Assembly: GCF_011516735.1 (NCBI RefSeq)
Contig: NZ_WOSX01000014.1
Location: 1-64,000 of the forward strand
Reading direction: 5' to 3'
Length of the DNA stretch: 64,000 nt
Source: Acetobacter fallax
Lineage (GTDB): Bacteria > Pseudomonadota > Alphaproteobacteria > Acetobacterales > Acetobacteraceae
The notes below the pieces were generated by a model that searched no databases, was not told the DNA's origin, and was given only the letters and a program-made list of their open reading frames with translations. Of the stretch, positions 37,446 through 46,873 are shown piece after piece. Made by a program: the position numbers and the translations under genes. How positions within the stretch are numbered: the first letter of the stretch is position 1; each line of letters begins with the position of its first letter.

Positions 37446-38183
37446 TCAATGTATAAGCGAGCGGTCCAGTTCCGGGGATCTGATCGTCTTCCCGTCAGGA
37501 AGAGAGGGAAACGGATTGATGCCGGTGACCCGCTCCAGTGATTCCGGACTGACGGCGTTGCAGCGATACGGCGCTGTGTTTTTGCAGACCACGACAGCAA
37601 CCGCGTTCATCGTCGGGATATAAACAGCTTTCCAGAGGGATGACGGTACCCGCACATGGTCCGGGCCAATCGTTCCCATTGGCTCGCGGAAGGCCGGTCC
37701 GGTGACGACGAAAACCTCGCCCTTACGCTTAACCAGTTTGCGGATATTGGCCTCAATATGATTCCACCCGCTCGAATTCAGCCTGGCTGCCTGGGGCACA
37801 ATGTTCGAAAAAGCGAATGTCTCTTCACGCGCTGCGCGGGTCGGTGCATCGCCGGAGGGTGTGAGATGTCCGCGAGACCAGCCGGAGCGTTTGTAGTCGC
37901 AGGGTTCTGAACGTTCACCTGGCGGCAACCTCAGATCTTCATGAAACGAGCCGCGACCCTGCAACTGTTCTGACCGGGTGATATTGTCCCGTGTCAGATG
38001 TTCAGCACTCCATGCGGCTTCATGATCCTGAGCGGAGTAACCGGCTGCGTAGCTGGTCGAGCACAGAAGAATGACGGAGGCAGATGTTGCCGGTTGTGTC
38101 TGCCCGACAAAGTGATCCGGGCAGGCCGCATGAGACGCAACTGTTGAGAAGATGAGTAGCGGCAGAAGGCAAAAGCGAAGCAT
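37446..38183 (-). CDS. secreted DNA/RNA non-specific endonuclease (NUC1 type)
   Basis: This 245-aa protein has a signal peptide (MLRFCLLPLLIFSTVASHAA). The beta-beta-alpha-metal core is seen as GWSRGHLTPSGDAPT (residues about 110-124), with His as general base; the usual family motif is DRGH, here SRGH. FSNIVPQAARLNSSGWNHIE follows, with the Asn and Glu that the family uses for metal binding, and then VFVVTGPAF and VPSSLWKAVYIP. It likely degrades extracellular nucleic acid. A TTG at 38219 is a possible earlier start but would bury the signal peptide. It lies just downstream of the GT8 gene on the same strand. Confidence 0.8.
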   Translation of the reverse strand: MLRFCLLPLLIFSTVASHAACPDHFVGQTQPATSASVILLCSTSYAAGYSAQDHEAAWSAEHLTRDNITRSEQLQGRGSFHEDLRLPPGERSEPCDYKRSGWSRGHLTPSGDAPTRAAREETFAFSNIVPQAARLNSSGWNHIEANIRKLVKRKGEVFVVTGPAFREPMGTIGPDHVRVPSSLWKAVYIPTMNAVAVVVCKNTAPYRCNAVSPESLERVTGINPFPSLPDGKTIRSPELDRSLIH

Positions 38184-38271
38184 ATGGGCTGTTTGCCGGG
38201 ATCTGGTGTCGTTGGGCAACCCGAAAGCATCTGCGGGGTCGGCCTTCAGGATTCCTCAGTCTTTCAGAAAA

Positions 38272-39222
38272 TCACTCTGAGTCGTTTCCGGTCAGCGCTT
38301 CATACGTCAGAATCCGGTCGTGGCGCAGACCTCGGGACCAGTTCCTTGTTTCGGTCATTTGTTTGTAGCGCTGCTGCGCGACGTAACGCATCCGTTTCCG
38401 CCAGTTCATCCTGTGCCAGTAGGGAGCGAGACCCGGGAACCGGGTGGCTGCTTCGCGGTAAGGCGTGAACGCCGTCTGGTTCCAGGGAGCGAACACTCCT
38501 TCCCATGGTTTAGGGCGAGACATGAAGTGCGTAATACGCGGGCGGATGATGTCTTCCACATTCGCATTGCGGAGAAAAATCGGGAAATTCCACGCCAGTG
38601 ACAGAGGAAGACGGTTGGGAAGACCGACGACGTTCAGAATATCCTGATCAGGGAAGCGTGTTCCTGCAGGCTGAGAGGAAAACTTCCTCCAGGCATCATG
38701 CCCTGTCTTTGCCCAGGCCTCCCGCTCCGCGTAGATGACACCGGAGTTGAAATAACGCTTTGAGTCAGCCGGGCTCAGGCCAATACTTGTCAGATGAGCG
38801 CGCAGGTCGCGTGCCAGTTCATCGTTCTCATCGATGAAAAATGTCATCGGGTCATTCGCTGCGTAAAATTTACCGGCGGGGACTGGTGTTGTGAGCAGTG
38901 GATCAAGGCTGCCGGTGATCTGCGTGTCCCCATCGATATAAAGTAGCCGGTCATATTGTGTCGGCAGAAGATCGGCGAGAAACAGTCGCCCCAGCATGGC
39001 GGGCGCATCACCAATATCGGCCTGCCGATGGGCGGCGAAGAGGATTCCTGACTGCCTGCACGCCTCGGCAAAGAGGTGCTCAGCCTCAGGAGCGAGATCA
39101 AAGCCGGCAAGGAGGACATCGGCATTGTCCGGACTGCTGTTGCGTCTCGCCTGGAGCGCACTGACAAAACTCGGAAACAGATAGCCCGTGTCGGTCGTGT
39201 AGCAGACGCAGACTTTTGCCAT
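38272..39222 (-). CDS. GT8-family glycosyltransferase
   Basis: This 316-aa retaining GT-A enzyme has VCVCYTTDTGYLFPSFVSAL at the N-terminus, LFLADLLPTQYDRLLYIDGD (the DXD motif in DGD near residue 98), YFNSGVIYAEREAW, FPDQDILNVV, and LPLSLAWNFP. The usual late H-F-x-G motif appears as THFMSRPKPW, close to the family. It resembles LPS or glycogenin-type transferases; donor and acceptor are unknown. No signal peptide, so it acts in the cytoplasm. 88 bp upstream of the nuclease gene; co-transcription is possible. Confidence 0.82.
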   Translation of the reverse strand: MAKVCVCYTTDTGYLFPSFVSALQARRNSSPDNADVLLAGFDLAPEAEHLFAEACRQSGILFAAHRQADIGDAPAMLGRLFLADLLPTQYDRLLYIDGDTQITGSLDPLLTTPVPAGKFYAANDPMTFFIDENDELARDLRAHLTSIGLSPADSKRYFNSGVIYAEREAWAKTGHDAWRKFSSQPAGTRFPDQDILNVVGLPNRLPLSLAWNFPIFLRNANVEDIIRPRITHFMSRPKPWEGVFAPWNQTAFTPYREAATRFPGLAPYWHRMNWRKRMRYVAQQRYKQMTETRNWSRGLRHDRILTYEALTGNDSE

Positions 39223-39365
39223 AAAAACTCCGTGTGAATTCGTGTCGGGCCGATGTCAGCGGCCGGTTTAGCGCCGCCATGGCACCGGGGCCATGTTTGC
39301 AGAACCCGATCCCCGCGCTTCGTATTGTTTATTAAACAGAGTAATTTGCAAAGGTCTGTGGCATC

Positions 39366-39735
39366 GGTTCTGTTTTCGTTTCCTGTTTGTCTGTTGTTTT
39401 TCAAGGGGTTGGAGAAAGACCGGGCTCTGCCCGAACCCGGAAGGGGCAGCGGACCCCTTCACCCCGATCTGTTGATAAACAAGCCGGTTTCCAAAGGCTC
39501 TGTTGTCATTAAGTGCTGGCTTCTTCCCAGGGCTTTGCCCTGGAACCCACCAAAGGTCACAGACCTTTGGAAACCATTTTATTATAAATAATACCAGAGG
39601 TTGTGAAGATTGACCTGTCGATGAGAGTATCCGGGCAGAGCCCGGATTCTGCCAACCCTTTGAAAAATCACAGATCAACATCTAACGACAACAGAGCCTT
39701 TCCAAAGGTCTGTGACCTTGTGCGTGTCATCACAG
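39366..39735 (+). repeat. dispersed hairpin element E, interrupted by copy D
   Basis: Left end GGTTCTGTTTTCGTT (39366) is a decayed GGCTCTGTTGTCGTT. Then TTTTTCAAGGGGTTGG, CGGGCTCTGCCCG, AAGGGGCAGCGGACCCCTT and GATCTGTTGATAAACAAG follow. At TTTCCAAA (39488-39495) it is split by copy D and resumes at 39699 with TTTCCAAAGGTCTGTGACCTT. The right end is lost. Confidence 0.8.
39496..39698 (-). mobile_element. dispersed hairpin element, complete copy D with 8-bp target duplication
   Basis: A 203-bp element in reverse orientation. Ends GGCTCTGTTGTCATTA and inverse GGCTCTGTTGTCGTTA match at 19 of 23 positions. It is bounded by perfect direct repeats TTTCCAAA (39488-39495 and 39699-39706). Inside, in reverse order: CAGGGCTTTGCCCTG, CCAAAGGTC/GACCTTTGG, CCGGGCAGAGCCCGG; the AAGGGGTC-type hairpin is replaced by other sequence. 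The split host element E proves it moved. Confidence 0.88.
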
Positions 39736-39843
39736 GCAACCCACTTCATGCTGCGGACAGATCAGAACCCAATCCCTCGGATGATCGGTTAAAATAGTTT
39801 CCGGGCCTGTTTCACAGTGCTGGATTAATGACGCGGTATCTTT

Positions 39844-39859
39844 TATTCGAATGCGAATA
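39844..39859. promoter_or_regulatory. palindrome upstream of mntR
   Basis: TATTCG, AATG, CGAATA: a perfect 6-bp inverted repeat in an AT-rich setting 22 bp before the GTG start of mntR. Position suits an operator, perhaps for MntR itself; the binding protein is not shown by sequence. Confidence 0.45.
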
Positions 39860-39880
39860 TTGTTTGCTCAGGATAGCGAC

Positions 39881-40375
39881 GTGCCAGGAAAAAAGAGAGG
39901 CCTGACCGCAGGTGTGATGCCCGATGCGCAGACTCAGTCAGAGGGATTTCGCGCCGCGCGGGTGGCGCGGCAGAATGAACTGGTTGAGGACTATCTGGAG
40001 CTCATCTCGGATCTTCTGGCCGAAGGGCGTGAAGCGCGTCAGGTCGATATTGCCGGCCGCCTTGGCGTGTCGCAGCCGACCGTTGCGAAAATGCTGGCCC
40101 GTCTGGCAACGGATGGTCTGGTGACACAGAAACCCTATCGCGGTGTGTTTCTGACCCATGCCGGTCAGAAAGTTGCCGATGAAGCACGCAGACGCCACCG
40201 GGTGGTCGAGGCTTTTTTGCTGGCACTCGGTGTCAGTCGGGAAAATGCTCTGATCGACGCGGAAGGGGTGGAACACTATGTCGGTGGAGAAACGCTGGCG
40301 CAGTTTCAGAGAGCGATTGAAGGCGGGTTGCAGCAGTTTATGACAACACTCCGGCGCGACGGGAAGGCGCCGTAA
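39881..40375 (+). CDS. mntR: manganese-responsive transcription regulator MntR
   Basis: A DtxR/MntR-family repressor that senses Mn2+. Seen: [20 protein letters not shown], the winged helix [20 protein letters not shown] then [22 protein letters not shown], and the dimer/metal domain [20 protein letters not shown] with DAEGVEHYV, holding the usual His/Glu/Asp ligands. The chosen GTG at 39881 follows AGGATAGC and gives 164 aa, near E. coli MntR. An ATG at 39851 would give 174 aa but lies inside the upstream palindrome. The gene meets dsbD-like tail to tail with no gap. No mnt transporter is in the window. Confidence 0.88.
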   Translation: MPGKKRGLTAGVMPDAQTQSEGFRAARVARQNELVEDYLELISDLLAEGREARQVDIAGRLGVSQPTVAKMLARLATDGLVTQKPYRGVFLTHAGQKVADEARRRHRVVEAFLLALGVSRENALIDAEGVEHYVGGETLAQFQRAIEGGLQQFMTTLRRDGKAP

Positions 40376-42490
40376 TCACTCGCCCAGCGCGCCCGCAACC
40401 AGATCTGGTGTCAGAATCTGCGGCAGCACCCGCCCCTCCCCGTGCGGCGGGTAGTAGACATAAAGCGGCACACCATCGCGATCATGTTCGCGCAGGAAAG
40501 CCGTGATCGCACTGTCGCGATTGGTCCAGTCTCCTTTGAGGTAGGCGACTTTATGGCGGGTGAAAGCATCCTGCACGCGTGTGCTGTTCAGTGTGACGCG
40601 CTCGTTGACCAGACAGGTAATGCACCAGGCAGCTGTCATATCGATGAATACGGGCCGCCCCTCGCTACGAAGCGCAGCAAGCCGCTGCGGGGAGAATGAG
40701 CTGGCATCCACCTGGCCGGTTTTTGCGGAAGCCACGGCAGACACAGCGGACGGCAGCAGCGGAAGGAGCGCGAGCGGCGCCAGGGCGACCAGAAGAGCGG
40801 CGACGCGCAGCCCTCTCATTACAGTATACGAAGTGCGCGTGCGGGCAGTGACAGCGAGCCAGCCGCTGAAACCGAGCGCGAGCAGGCCGATGCCGAGAAT
40901 GAGTGTGGCGTCTCCACCGCCCTGCCGGGTCAGAACCCAGGCAAGCCAGACGCAGGTCGCAAGGATCGGAAAAGCGAGAACCTGTCGAAACAGGTCCATC
41001 CACGCGCCGGGCCTGGGAAGAAGACGCCCGAAACCTGGGATGACGGCAAGCAGCAGGTAAGGGCTTGCAAGTCCAAGCCCCATGCTCAGAAAAATGCTCA
41101 GGGCAAAGACCGGCGGTGCCGAAAGCGCGCCCGCGATGGCAGCCCCCATGAAAGGCGCGGTGCAGGGCGTGGCCACCAGGACCGCGAGGAGACCGGTCAG
41201 GAAGTCCGACAGCAGACCATGGCTGCGGGAAATCAGAGACTGACCAGCGCCGATCACGGGAAGCTCGAAGATGCCAAGCATGCCCAGCGAAACGGCAAAG
41301 AGCAGCCAGCAAATGGCGGCGACGAACCCTTCGGACTGAAACTGGAAGCCCCATCCGGCGGAAAGACCCGCATTGCGGACGATAAGCGTGGCAGCACCGA
41401 GTGCGGCAAAGGTTGCAAGCACACCTGCCGTGTAGGCCAGAGCGCTCTTCACCCGGGCCTGCTCAGACCCCATGCGCACGACAGCCAGCGCTTTCATGGC
41501 CAGTACAGGGAAGACGCAGGGCATGAGATTGAGAATCATGCCGCCAAGAAAAGCCAGCAAGGCGAGTTGAAGCCAGCCGGCGCGAGTCCCCGTGGCGGAT
41601 CGGGATGACGAGCCGGAGGTCGGAGCGGCTTCGGGCTTCGCTTCAATGGTCAGAGCGCTTTCCTGACCGGCGGCGTCACGCAGAACGACGATGCCGCCGA
41701 GCGGTGTGCCGGCATGAAACGCATCCAGTGGTTTCAGGGCGAGGGTCAGGCGTCCGGGGGCAATGTTCAGGGGCTGTGGAGAAATCTGATTGATGATGCC
41801 CGGCGTGTCCGGGATGAACCAGGCGTCACTCACTGTCTGCGGAGAAAGTCCCGCTCCTGACAGACCAAGCATTCCGTCCGGCGCAATCGTGGCTGCAAAA
41901 GGCGACGGAAGCGGGAGGGCCGCAGCAGCGCGGGCGAAGAGCGGGGCTTGCGGAGAGGGTACCAATGGCCCGAGAGGCAGCGTGAGATGAAAATCACCTT
42001 CTTCGGGAACACAGACGGCAGCACAGACAAGCCATTCGGCATGCGCCGTCACTGTGACGCTGGCTGAATCCTGCCGGCTGGCGCCGGGCGTAAGGCTGAC
42101 GGGAAGCAGGATATCGTCAATGTAGCCGTATGACATCAGCGGCCCGTCAGGCAGACGCTTCGGAGCCGGCCAGTCAATGGCATCTGCTTTACCGGTTGCC
42201 GCGCCCGACAGGGTGACAGCCAGTGTCGGGGCCTCGCCGGCATCGCCCGGATTGCGCCAGTAGGTGTGCCATGTCGGTTTGAGATGCAGCAGCAGCCCGA
42301 ACCGGATCGGCTGGCCCGGTTGCAGGGTGTCGCTGTCGCTGATCAGCGACGCGGTGTCGCGGGCAGACGTGATGGCGTTGCTTTCCGCAGCGATAGCCGT
42401 GCCGGAGCCAGGCGACAGAAGACAGACGGCTGCCAGCATCAGACCGCTGAGAACAGGAAGAAGGCGGAAAAGAGCAATGGTCTGGCGCAA
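40376..42490 (-). CDS. DsbD/ScsB-like thiol:disulfide interchange protein
   Basis: This 704-aa inner-membrane protein moves electrons from cytosolic thioredoxin to the periplasm. It has a signal peptide (LLPVLSGLMLAAVCLLSPGS), then a long N-terminal periplasmic domain (30-300) with HAEWLVCAAVCVPEEGDFHL (Cys pair). A central transmembrane domain starts GGMILNLMPCVFPVLAMKAL with the first redox Cys and continues with VLVATPCTAPFMGAAIAGAL for the second. The C-terminal thioredoxin-like part has DMTAAWCITCLVNERV (CxxC). The start is TTG at 42490 after AGGACC. The N-terminal domain fits the ScsB-type more than E. coli DsbD. Confidence 0.87.
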   Translation of the reverse strand: MRQTIALFRLLPVLSGLMLAAVCLLSPGSGTAIAAESNAITSARDTASLISDSDTLQPGQPIRFGLLLHLKPTWHTYWRNPGDAGEAPTLAVTLSGAATGKADAIDWPAPKRLPDGPLMSYGYIDDILLPVSLTPGASRQDSASVTVTAHAEWLVCAAVCVPEEGDFHLTLPLGPLVPSPQAPLFARAAAALPLPSPFAATIAPDGMLGLSGAGLSPQTVSDAWFIPDTPGIINQISPQPLNIAPGRLTLALKPLDAFHAGTPLGGIVVLRDAAGQESALTIEAKPEAAPTSGSSSRSATGTRAGWLQLALLAFLGGMILNLMPCVFPVLAMKALAVVRMGSEQARVKSALAYTAGVLATFAALGAATLIVRNAGLSAGWGFQFQSEGFVAAICWLLFAVSLGMLGIFELPVIGAGQSLISRSHGLLSDFLTGLLAVLVATPCTAPFMGAAIAGALSAPPVFALSIFLSMGLGLASPYLLLAVIPGFGRLLPRPGAWMDLFRQVLAFPILATCVWLAWVLTRQGGGDATLILGIGLLALGFSGWLAVTARTRTSYTVMRGLRVAALLVALAPLALLPLLPSAVSAVASAKTGQVDASSFSPQRLAALRSEGRPVFIDMTAAWCITCLVNERVTLNSTRVQDAFTRHKVAYLKGDWTNRDSAITAFLREHDRDGVPLYVYYPPHGEGRVLPQILTPDLVAGALGE

Positions 42491-42579
42491 CGCTGCGGTC
42501 CTGCGATGAGAGAAATGCGGGAGGGAGCGGGATTCTATACCGGAGCCGGGCTGAGTCCACAGGGCAGCAAAGATAAACC

Positions 42580-42770
42580 GGGGAGAGAAAGACCGGGTTC
42601 TGCCCGAACCCGGCAGGGAGCGTGGCCCCCTGCACCCCTTTTTGTATCTGCGGATCTAAAATCTTTATACTAAATATACCATACAAAACAGTCTGTTATA
42701 GACAAACCACGGGTCAGGAACCTGAGATCCCCGCCGGATTCGGGCAAAGCCCGGTCACCGGAAATGCTGC
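42580..42770 (+). repeat. dispersed hairpin repeat, partial copy
   Basis: Has CGGGTTCTGCCCGAACCCGG, CAGGGAGCGTGGCCCCCTG and CACCCCTTTTTG, then an AT-rich spacer (TATACTAAATATACC), then CGGGCAAAGCCCGG at 42737. The module order partly fits the family; ends are not recognisable. The rest of the 42491-42836 gap shows nothing. Confidence 0.6.
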
Positions 42771-42836
42771 CTCACACACTGAACGCCTCCAGAGCCCCGA
42801 TTGTCGGCAGCCCGCGACCCCGCCATAACCCCGCTC

Positions 42837-45425
42837 ATGGTCAGCAGTTCCTCCATCGATCCGGCCGCAGTGATCGCCGCCCTCCTGTCCGCGTCTGGCG
42901 ATGATCTGCCGGTCAGGGCCTGTATCCCTGATCTCATAACTTCACTGGAACAGGAGCCCAACGCGGTCCTGGTTGCCCCTCCCGGAGCAGGCAAGACGAC
43001 ACTGGTTCCGCTGGCCCTGCTTCAGTCTGGCTGGCGTGGAGCGCGCGATCGCATTGTCATGCTGGAGCCCAGACGCCTCGCGGCACGCGCGGCGGCACAG
43101 CGCATGTCCAGCCTGCTCGGCGAGCCGGTCGGGCAGACCGTCGGGTTCCGAACCCGCCTGGAATCGGCCACTTCGGAAGCGACACGGATCGAGGTGGTGA
43201 CAGAAGGTCTGTTCCTGCGCCGACTTCTGTCAGACCCGATGCTGGATGGTGTCGCCTGCGTCATCTTCGACGAAATTCACGAAAGATCGCTCGATGCTGA
43301 CCTGGCTCTGGCATTCGCGCTCGACCTGCAACAGGCACTGCGACCAGATCTTCGTCTGCTTGCAATGTCCGCAACAGCGGATACGGTAACGTTACGAGAC
43401 CTCATGCACGCCCCCGTTCTGGAAAGTATGGGGCGTCAGTTTCCGGTCACTATCCGCCACGCGAAACGGGATCTGGCTTCGGCACGCGATCTGCCACAGG
43501 CCGCGGCCCAGGCCGTGCGTGAGAGCCTGGCGGAAAACGAAGGCGACATTCTCGTCTTTCTCCCGGGCACCGGTGAAATCCGCCGGACGACGCAATTCCT
43601 GGAAGGCGTTCCGGCGCTCGTGCTGCCACTGCATGGTGAGCTGCCTCCTGGCGAGCAGGCTCGTGTTCTGACACCCGAACCGGACGGGCGGCGACGGGTC
43701 ATCCTCTCAACCTCGATTGCCGAAACTTCCCTGACAGTGCCGGGCGTGCGTATCGTGATCGATGGTGGTTTCCGGCGGGCACCGCGTTTTGATCCCGGAG
43801 CCGGACTGGCCCGGCTGGAAACAATGCGGATTTCCCGCGCGGCGGCCACGCAGCGGTCGGGTCGTGCCGGGCGCGAAGCGCCGGGTCTCGGAATCCGGCT
43901 ATGGACAGAAGCGACGGGGCGCGGACAGGCACCGCATGACCGTCCGGAAATTCTCGACGCCGATCTGTCCGATTTCGCACTCGCGATCAGCCTCTGGCGA
44001 GAGGCGATGGGCGGCGAGGATACCCGGCTGCGTTTCGCCGATACACCTCCTGCCGGTGGTCTGGCTGCGGCGCGGGATCTGCTCGTCCTGCTCGGCGCCC
44101 TGGATGCGGATGGAAAACCGACCGAATCAGGCAGGCGCATGGCAGTGCTGGGAACGCATCCGCGTCTGGCCGCGATGCTGCTGGCCGCGCGGGATGCGCG
44201 GGAAGCTGCCCTGGCGGCGGATCTGGCGGCCTTACTGGAAGAACGCGACCCGTTGCGTCCTCGCATGGGGGGAGGACGAGGCGGGCCGCCCCCCATTCCT
44301 CCCGCCGATATCGTGCTCCGGCTCGATCTGATCGCGGGTGATGATCATCCCGATGCGGATCGTGGCGCTCTGGCCCGAATCCGGCAGGCCGCCGGACAGT
44401 TTCGGCGGCGGCTGCGTCTCCCGCATGGCGTTCAGGCAGTCGGGGATCCGGCGGCGCTCATCGCGGCGGGCTTTCCGGACCGGATCGCACAGGGGCGCGG
44501 CGAAGTGGGGAGTTTCCGGCTCTCCGGTGGTGGCAGCGCCCGTATCGGGCGCGCCGACCGGCTGGCTGACCGACGTCTGCTGGCCGTGGCATCGCTATTT
44601 TTGCGTAAGAGTGCCGAAATCCGCCTGGCCGCGCCGCTGGACCCGGATGCCCTGCCCGAAGCTCTGCTGGCGCGGGCAACCGAACAGGTCGAGACCGCGC
44701 TGGATTCGGTCAGCGGGTCGATCATGGCCCGGCGACGTCTGCGGATCGGCGCGCTGGTGCTGCGGGATCGCACGGAAACGGTAAAAAGCGAGGACGCGGC
44801 GGGGTTGCTGCTGGCGCAGGCGGCAGCCTCGCTCCCGACCGCCTTCACCTGGACGGACACCATCCGGCAGTTTCAGGCCCGGGTCGCCCTGGCCCGGAGC
44901 GCGCTCGGACGAGACGATCTTCCGGATCTGTCCGATGCGGTGCTGGCGGCCTCCGCAGAGGACTGGCTGTCTCCCTGGCTGAGCGGGATCACCACGCTCT
45001 CCGGACTTAAAGATCTGGACCTTCTGGCCATCCTGCGTGCACGGTTTTCTCATGCGGATCTTGTGGCGCTGGATCGCGACTTTCCAGCAGAACTGACTCT
45101 GAAGGGCGGGCGGATCAGAGTTGATTACATGGAGCCGGTCCCTGTGGCATCGGCCCGGGCGCAGGTTTTTTATGGCACGACCGAAACACCGCGGCTGGCT
45201 GGCGGTCGCGTGCCGCTGCGTCTCGCGCTGCTGTCTCCGGCAGGGCGCCCGCAGGCGCTGACAGCGGATCTGGCCGCATTCTGGACAGGAGGCTGGCTCG
45301 ACATGAGGAGGGACATGCGTGGACGCTATCCCCGTCACGACTGGCCGGAGAATCCTGCGATTGCCGAACCACCGGCGCCGCGTGGCGAAAGGCCGGGAGG
45401 TTCCGGAAAGCAGGGCAAACGGTGA
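42837..45425 (+). CDS. hrpB: ATP-dependent helicase HrpB
   Basis: This 862-aa DEAH-type (DExH) RNA helicase has motif I APPGAGKTTLVPLAL, VMLEPRRLAARAAAQRM, EVVTEGLFLRRL, DEIHERSLDADLALAF (motif II DEIH), MSATADTVTL (III), FLPGTGEIRR, LSTSIAETSLTVPGVRIVID, and ATQRSGRAGREAPG (VI). The helicase-associated and HrpB C-terminal domains follow to GGWLDMRRDMRGRYPRHDWP. ATG at 42837 is preferred; a TTG at 42801 is in frame. The cellular role of HrpB is poorly known; in other bacteria it acts in mRNA processing or cell-surface traits. Confidence 0.93.
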   Translation: MVSSSSIDPAAVIAALLSASGDDLPVRACIPDLITSLEQEPNAVLVAPPGAGKTTLVPLALLQSGWRGARDRIVMLEPRRLAARAAAQRMSSLLGEPVGQTVGFRTRLESATSEATRIEVVTEGLFLRRLLSDPMLDGVACVIFDEIHERSLDADLALAFALDLQQALRPDLRLLAMSATADTVTLRDLMHAPVLESMGRQFPVTIRHAKRDLASARDLPQAAAQAVRESLAENEGDILVFLPGTGEIRRTTQFLEGVPALVLPLHGELPPGEQARVLTPEPDGRRRVILSTSIAETSLTVPGVRIVIDGGFRRAPRFDPGAGLARLETMRISRAAATQRSGRAGREAPGLGIRLWTEATGRGQAPHDRPEILDADLSDFALAISLWREAMGGEDTRLRFADTPPAGGLAAARDLLVLLGALDADGKPTESGRRMAVLGTHPRLAAMLLAARDAREAALAADLAALLEERDPLRPRMGGGRGGPPPIPPADIVLRLDLIAGDDHPDADRGALARIRQAAGQFRRRLRLPHGVQAVGDPAALIAAGFPDRIAQGRGEVGSFRLSGGGSARIGRADRLADRRLLAVASLFLRKSAEIRLAAPLDPDALPEALLARATEQVETALDSVSGSIMARRRLRIGALVLRDRTETVKSEDAAGLLLAQAAASLPTAFTWTDTIRQFQARVALARSALGRDDLPDLSDAVLAASAEDWLSPWLSGITTLSGLKDLDLLAILRARFSHADLVALDRDFPAELTLKGGRIRVDYMEPVPVASARAQVFYGTTETPRLAGGRVPLRLALLSPAGRPQALTADLAAFWTGGWLDMRRDMRGRYPRHDWPENPAIAEPPAPRGERPGGSGKQGKR

Positions 45426-45517
45426 GGGCTGCGAGACACACTCCGCCGGGAAATGTGTCTCAGAAGGAAGCGGGGCATTGCGCTCTCGTGAGGTTGTGAC
45501 CAAAGACTTAACTCCTG

Positions 45518-46777
45518 ATGAGAATTCCGCCTCCGCTGATGTCCCCTGCACAGTCCTCACGCCCGTGTCCGGGCCGCGTGCTGATGGCATGTTGTCCGCG
45601 TTCCGTAAGAGATCTTATGCTGGTTTCAGCTGTTCTGCTCCCGGAGTTTTTCGGGAACGGGCTTACGGGACGTCTGCTCATTCCGGCTGCCCGGGCCGAG
45701 GTCAGTACTTCCGGTGCGGGCGATGCTGCTGTGACACCAGAGACTGGCACGGGTGGTCTGCCTCTGGTTGCGGGACTGCCGGTGACATTCGCCCCACTGG
45801 TGCGGAAGGTGGTGCCCGCCGTGGTGAACATCGCGGTCACGCGCGATATGGACCCGTCTTCGAACCGTCATCTGCATGTGCTGCCGGATGTTCGGGGCAC
45901 ACCGCTCGAACGGAAATTCCGCGAGCGTCTGCGCCGGCATGGCGAGGAAATGCTGGGCGCGGGGTCTGGCTTTATTATCGATCCTTCGGGCGTCATCGTG
46001 ACGAATAATCATGTGGTCGGCGATGCCAATAACATCACGGTCTCACTGGCAAATGGCCGCGAACTCCCGGCGCGGGTTCTGGGTAGTGATGATCTGACCG
46101 ACATTGCCGTGATCAAAGTTGAAAGCCGGACGCCGCTGCCGTTTGTACGCTGGGGCGACAGTCGGCATGTGCAGGTCGGTGACTGGATCATGGCCGCGGG
46201 CAATCCGTTCGGTCTCGGATCGTCGGTGACGGCGGGCATTGTCTCCGCACGCGGGCGGGATATCGGCGCCAGTCCCTTCGATGACTTTCTGCAGCTCGAC
46301 GCGCCAATCAATCCCGGCAATTCCGGTGGTCCGACCTTCAGCATGAGTGGCGAGGTGATCGCCATCAATACCGCCATTGTTTCACCGACCGGCGGGTCGG
46401 TCGGGATCGGCTTTTCCATACCGTCCGAAATCGTGATTCCCGTCGTTGAGGCGCTGCGGACTCAGGGACATATCGATCGCGGCTGGCTTGGGGTCACGCT
46501 GGAGGATATTGACGGGCAGGACGGATCGCGGGTTGTCGACCTCGATAAGGGCGGTCCGGCGCAGAAAGGTGGCGTGCGCAAGGGTGATTTTGTTACGACA
46601 GTCGGGACGGAGCGGGTGGAAAACGCCCGGACTCTGATCCGTGCGGTGGCGGCGGCAAAGCCCGGAACGGTGCTTCCGCTGACGGTTCGCCGCAAGACAG
46701 CCACAGTGGTGCTCCAGGTTCCCATCGGTGCCCGTCCGGCCGATGATGGTCGCGACAACGATGGCGACGACCAGTAA
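45518..46777 (+). CDS. Deg/HtrA-type periplasmic serine protease, one PDZ domain
   Basis: This 419-aa trypsin-like protease has its catalytic triad at TNNHVVGDANN (His), DLTDIAVIKVE (Asp) and NPGNSGGPTFSM (Ser). A single PDZ domain follows (about 300-405: RGWLGVTLEDIDG and KGGVRKGDFVTTVGTERV), unlike DegP with two. The N-terminus (residues 20-60) has a hydrophobic stretch LMLVSAVLLPEFFG and an AARAE-like cleavage site, so export is likely. It degrades or refolds damaged envelope proteins. A charged DDGRDNDGDDQ tail closes it. The start among several ATGs is uncertain. Confidence 0.88.
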   Translation: MRIPPPLMSPAQSSRPCPGRVLMACCPRSVRDLMLVSAVLLPEFFGNGLTGRLLIPAARAEVSTSGAGDAAVTPETGTGGLPLVAGLPVTFAPLVRKVVPAVVNIAVTRDMDPSSNRHLHVLPDVRGTPLERKFRERLRRHGEEMLGAGSGFIIDPSGVIVTNNHVVGDANNITVSLANGRELPARVLGSDDLTDIAVIKVESRTPLPFVRWGDSRHVQVGDWIMAAGNPFGLGSSVTAGIVSARGRDIGASPFDDFLQLDAPINPGNSGGPTFSMSGEVIAINTAIVSPTGGSVGIGFSIPSEIVIPVVEALRTQGHIDRGWLGVTLEDIDGQDGSRVVDLDKGGPAQKGGVRKGDFVTTVGTERVENARTLIRAVAAAKPGTVLPLTVRRKTATVVLQVPIGARPADDGRDNDGDDQ

Positions 46778-46873
46778 AAGTAACCCGGAAACACGACCTT
46801 GTTACCATCTCCGGTCTGCCGGGCGGTTTTCGCATAGCTGATCGCAGCCGAAGCATGGCGGGAACGCTTGATC

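Noticed and set aside
45433..45461. Hairpin GAGACACA/TGTGTCTC after hrpB as a terminator
   Set aside because: No T run follows and loop is long; support too weak.
44595..45590. 331-aa frame opposite hrpB
   Set aside because: Arg/Gln-rich shadow of a high-GC gene, no motif or ribosome site.
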